Origin: an uncultured Blautia sp.
GTDB taxonomy: Bacteria > Bacillota > Clostridia > Lachnospirales > Lachnospiraceae
Length of the DNA stretch: 35,964 nt
Assembly (NCBI RefSeq): GCF_934371575.1
Contig: NZ_CAKRNY010000038.1
Location: 1 to 35,964, forward strand
Direction of reading: 5' to 3'
In this document: piece by piece, positions 34,727 through 35,964 of the stretch
Numbering within the stretch: position 1 is the first letter of the stretch
Layout of the letters: each line of letters begins with the position of its first letter
Notes under the pieces: generated by a model
The model's database searches: none
Told to the model about the DNA's origin: nothing
What the model saw: the letters and a program-made list of their open reading frames with translations, nothing else
Position numbers and translations under genes: made by a program

Positions 34727-35836
34727 ATGGGAAAATATTTTGGTACAGATGGTTTCCGGTGCGAATGCATATCTTCTCCATGTCACGACCACACCTTCTG
34801 TGGCTTATGTAGCAAGAGTGGATGAATTTGACTGCGGTATTATGATCTCTGCAAGCCATAATCCATATTTTGACAATGGAATCAAGCTAATCAACGGAAA
34901 CGGGGAGAAGATGGACGAGGAGACCATTTCCCTTGTGGAAGCCTATCTGGATGGAAATCTGGAAGTTTTCGGGCAGAAATGGGAGGAGATTCCTTTTGCA
35001 AAGAAGGAAAGAATCGGCTGTACAGTAGACTATGTTTCCGGAAGAAATCGTTACATAGGTTATCTGATCTCTCTGGGTGTCTATTCCTTCCGCGGCGTGA
35101 AGGTGGCGCTGGCACCAACATCAACAACAATGCCGGTTCTACCCATATCGGAGGACTGCAGAAATACGTGGTGGAGAATGGAATGGACGTTGGTTTTGCC
35201 TATGACGGTGATGCAGACCGCTGTCTCTGCGTAGACGAGAAAGGCAACGTGATTACCGGCGATCACATTCTCTATATCTACGGAAAATACATGAAAGAGC
35301 GCGGCAAGCTGCTGACCAATACCGTTGTCACCACCGTCATGTCCAACTTCGGTCTGTACAAGGCCTTTGATGAGCTTGGAATCGACTACGCGAAAACAGC
35401 CGTTGGAGACAAATATGTATATGAGTATATGATGAAAAACGGCTGCCGTATCGGTGGTGAGCAGAGCGGGCATATTATTTTCAGCAAATACGCCAGCACC
35501 GGTGACGGCATTCTCACCAGCCTGAAGATTATGGAAGTCATGATGGCGAGAAAGAAAAAGCTCAGCGAACTTTCAGAAGGTTTCACCGTTTATCCCCAGG
35601 TGCTCACTAATGTGAGAGTGACCGACAAGAAAGCAGCGCAGGATGACGCAGATGTGCAGGCAGCTGTGAAGAAGGTTACAGAGGAACTGGGCGATACCGG
35701 AAGAATTCTCGTCTGTGAGTCCGGAACAGAGCCGGTTGTGCGTGTTATGGTGGAAGCGGAAAGCGAAGAAATCTGCCAGAAGTATGTGGATATGGTTGTG
35801 AATGTAATTAAAGAAAATGGGTATGTGGCCGGATAA
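34727..35836 (+). pseudogene. glmM: Phosphoglucosamine mutase, broken by two internal deletions
   Basis: Pieces of GlmM lie in three frames. Piece A from ATG 34727 reads MGKYFGTDGFR, the canonical start. At 34755-34764 it jumps one frame into ANAYLLHVTTTPSVAYVAR, skipping the following N-terminal residues. Piece B (to about 35111) holds the catalytic serine loop ISASHNP and ends FRGVKVAL. Piece C (35111-35836) resumes in another frame at GTNINNNAGSTHIGG and runs through AYDGDADR, GGEQSGHI and SGTEPVVRVMVEAE to a normal stop. Together about 371 residues remain of the usual 450 or so. Single-base errors cannot explain this. As GlmM is normally essential, an intact copy must be elsewhere, or the assembly is wrong here. 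Confidence 0.85.
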
Positions 35837-35857
35837 GGGCTGGATGCCGTGGATGAT

Positions 35858-35881
35858 GCCGCCCGGCGTGTGCCGGGCGGC
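35858..35881 (+). terminator. GC-rich hairpin after glmM remnant
   Basis: GCCGCCCGGC (35858-35867), GTGT loop, GCCGGGCGGC (35872-35881): a perfect 10-bp stem followed by a T/G-rich stretch. It is a probable terminator although the T-run is interrupted. Confidence 0.6.
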
Positions 35882-35896
35882 GTTGATGTTGTTGAT

Positions 35897-35964
35897 TGTC
35901 AAGTAAAATTGACCCACTTTTACGTTTAATTCTGACCCACCTGAATTCAGAAATCACCTGATTT
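35897..35964. mobile_element. Possible left end of an IS21-type insertion sequence (cut by window edge)
   Basis: TGTCAAG at 35897 is followed by two spaced copies of GACCCAC (35911-35917 and 35934-35940), 23 nt apart, each after an AATT-type stretch. IS21-family ends start TG and carry several short repeats of this kind. No transposase is visible before the window stops, so this rests on the end pattern only. Confidence 0.35.

Noticed and set aside
1..35964. CRISPR array or phage module
   Set aside because: No regularly spaced repeats, cas genes or phage structural genes were seen on either strand.

Overview
The window reads as a chromosomal segment of a low-to-mid GC Bacillota. It is most likely a Clostridia member of the Lachnospiraceae (Blautia/Ruminococcus type). 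This is inferred from strong AGGAGG-type ribosome sites, tightly overlapping operons, Gram-positive surface-polymer genes (LCP, TagF-like, LicD), a PotC-PotD fusion and IS605/TnpB debris. No species call is possible from sequence reading alone.

Region by region: (1) 1-4.0 kb holds a fructokinase on the minus strand, divergent from a glycogen-branching-enzyme-like protein whose active site looks dead and which carries a Lys/Ala-rich histone-like tail. A tRNA-Thr(CGT) on the minus strand follows, with an unusual 14-bp palindrome just before its 5' end. (2) 4.06-12.9 kb holds a ureidoglycolate-lyase-fold protein (minus), then a 73-codon ORF whose end forms part of a long terminator/attenuator. 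After it comes a seven-gene block of two tandem polyamine-type ABC transporters: potA-potB-potC, potA-potB-potCD fusion, and a separate substrate-binding protein. (3) 13-16.75 kb holds PTS Enzyme I translationally coupled to a DUF362/ferredoxin protein, then a homocysteine methyltransferase on the minus strand. (4) 16.9-19.6 kb holds an LCP-family wall ligase, then about 1.1 kb of mobile-element debris: a 37-codon integrase N-terminus and a TnpB-like transposase with two out-of-frame internal deletions. (5) 19.6-32.75 kb holds a surface polysaccharide operon: membrane NDP-sugar 4,6-dehydratase, aminotransferase, initiating phosphoglycosyl transferase, glycosyltransferases, LicD, Wzy-like polymerase, Wzx-like flippase, TagF-like polyol-phosphate transferase, IspD/TarI cytidylyltransferase and an extended SDR. 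From about 23.7 kb onward it is visibly more AT-rich than its surroundings. (6) 32.8-35.96 kb holds intact glmS, a glmM pseudogene with two internal deletions, a strong GC hairpin, and what may be the end of an IS21-type insertion sequence at the window edge.

How the genes fit together: GlmS, and a GlmM presumably encoded elsewhere, feed UDP-GlcNAc. The dehydratase and aminotransferase convert it to an aminodeoxy sugar, which the PglC/WcaJ-type transferase loads on undecaprenyl phosphate. The AT-rich genes extend and decorate the unit, probably with a phospho-polyol activated by CTP. Wzx/Wzy export and polymerise it, and the LCP protein is a plausible ligase to the wall. The pot block imports polyamines or related cations.

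The observations most worth a second look are the leader-ORF/attenuator ahead of the pot block, the apparently inactive branching-enzyme paralogue with a histone-like tail, the standalone binding protein lacking the polyamine-contact Trp/Asp pair, and the paired deletions in tnpB and glmM. All calls are from reading the sequence. No database search was run.
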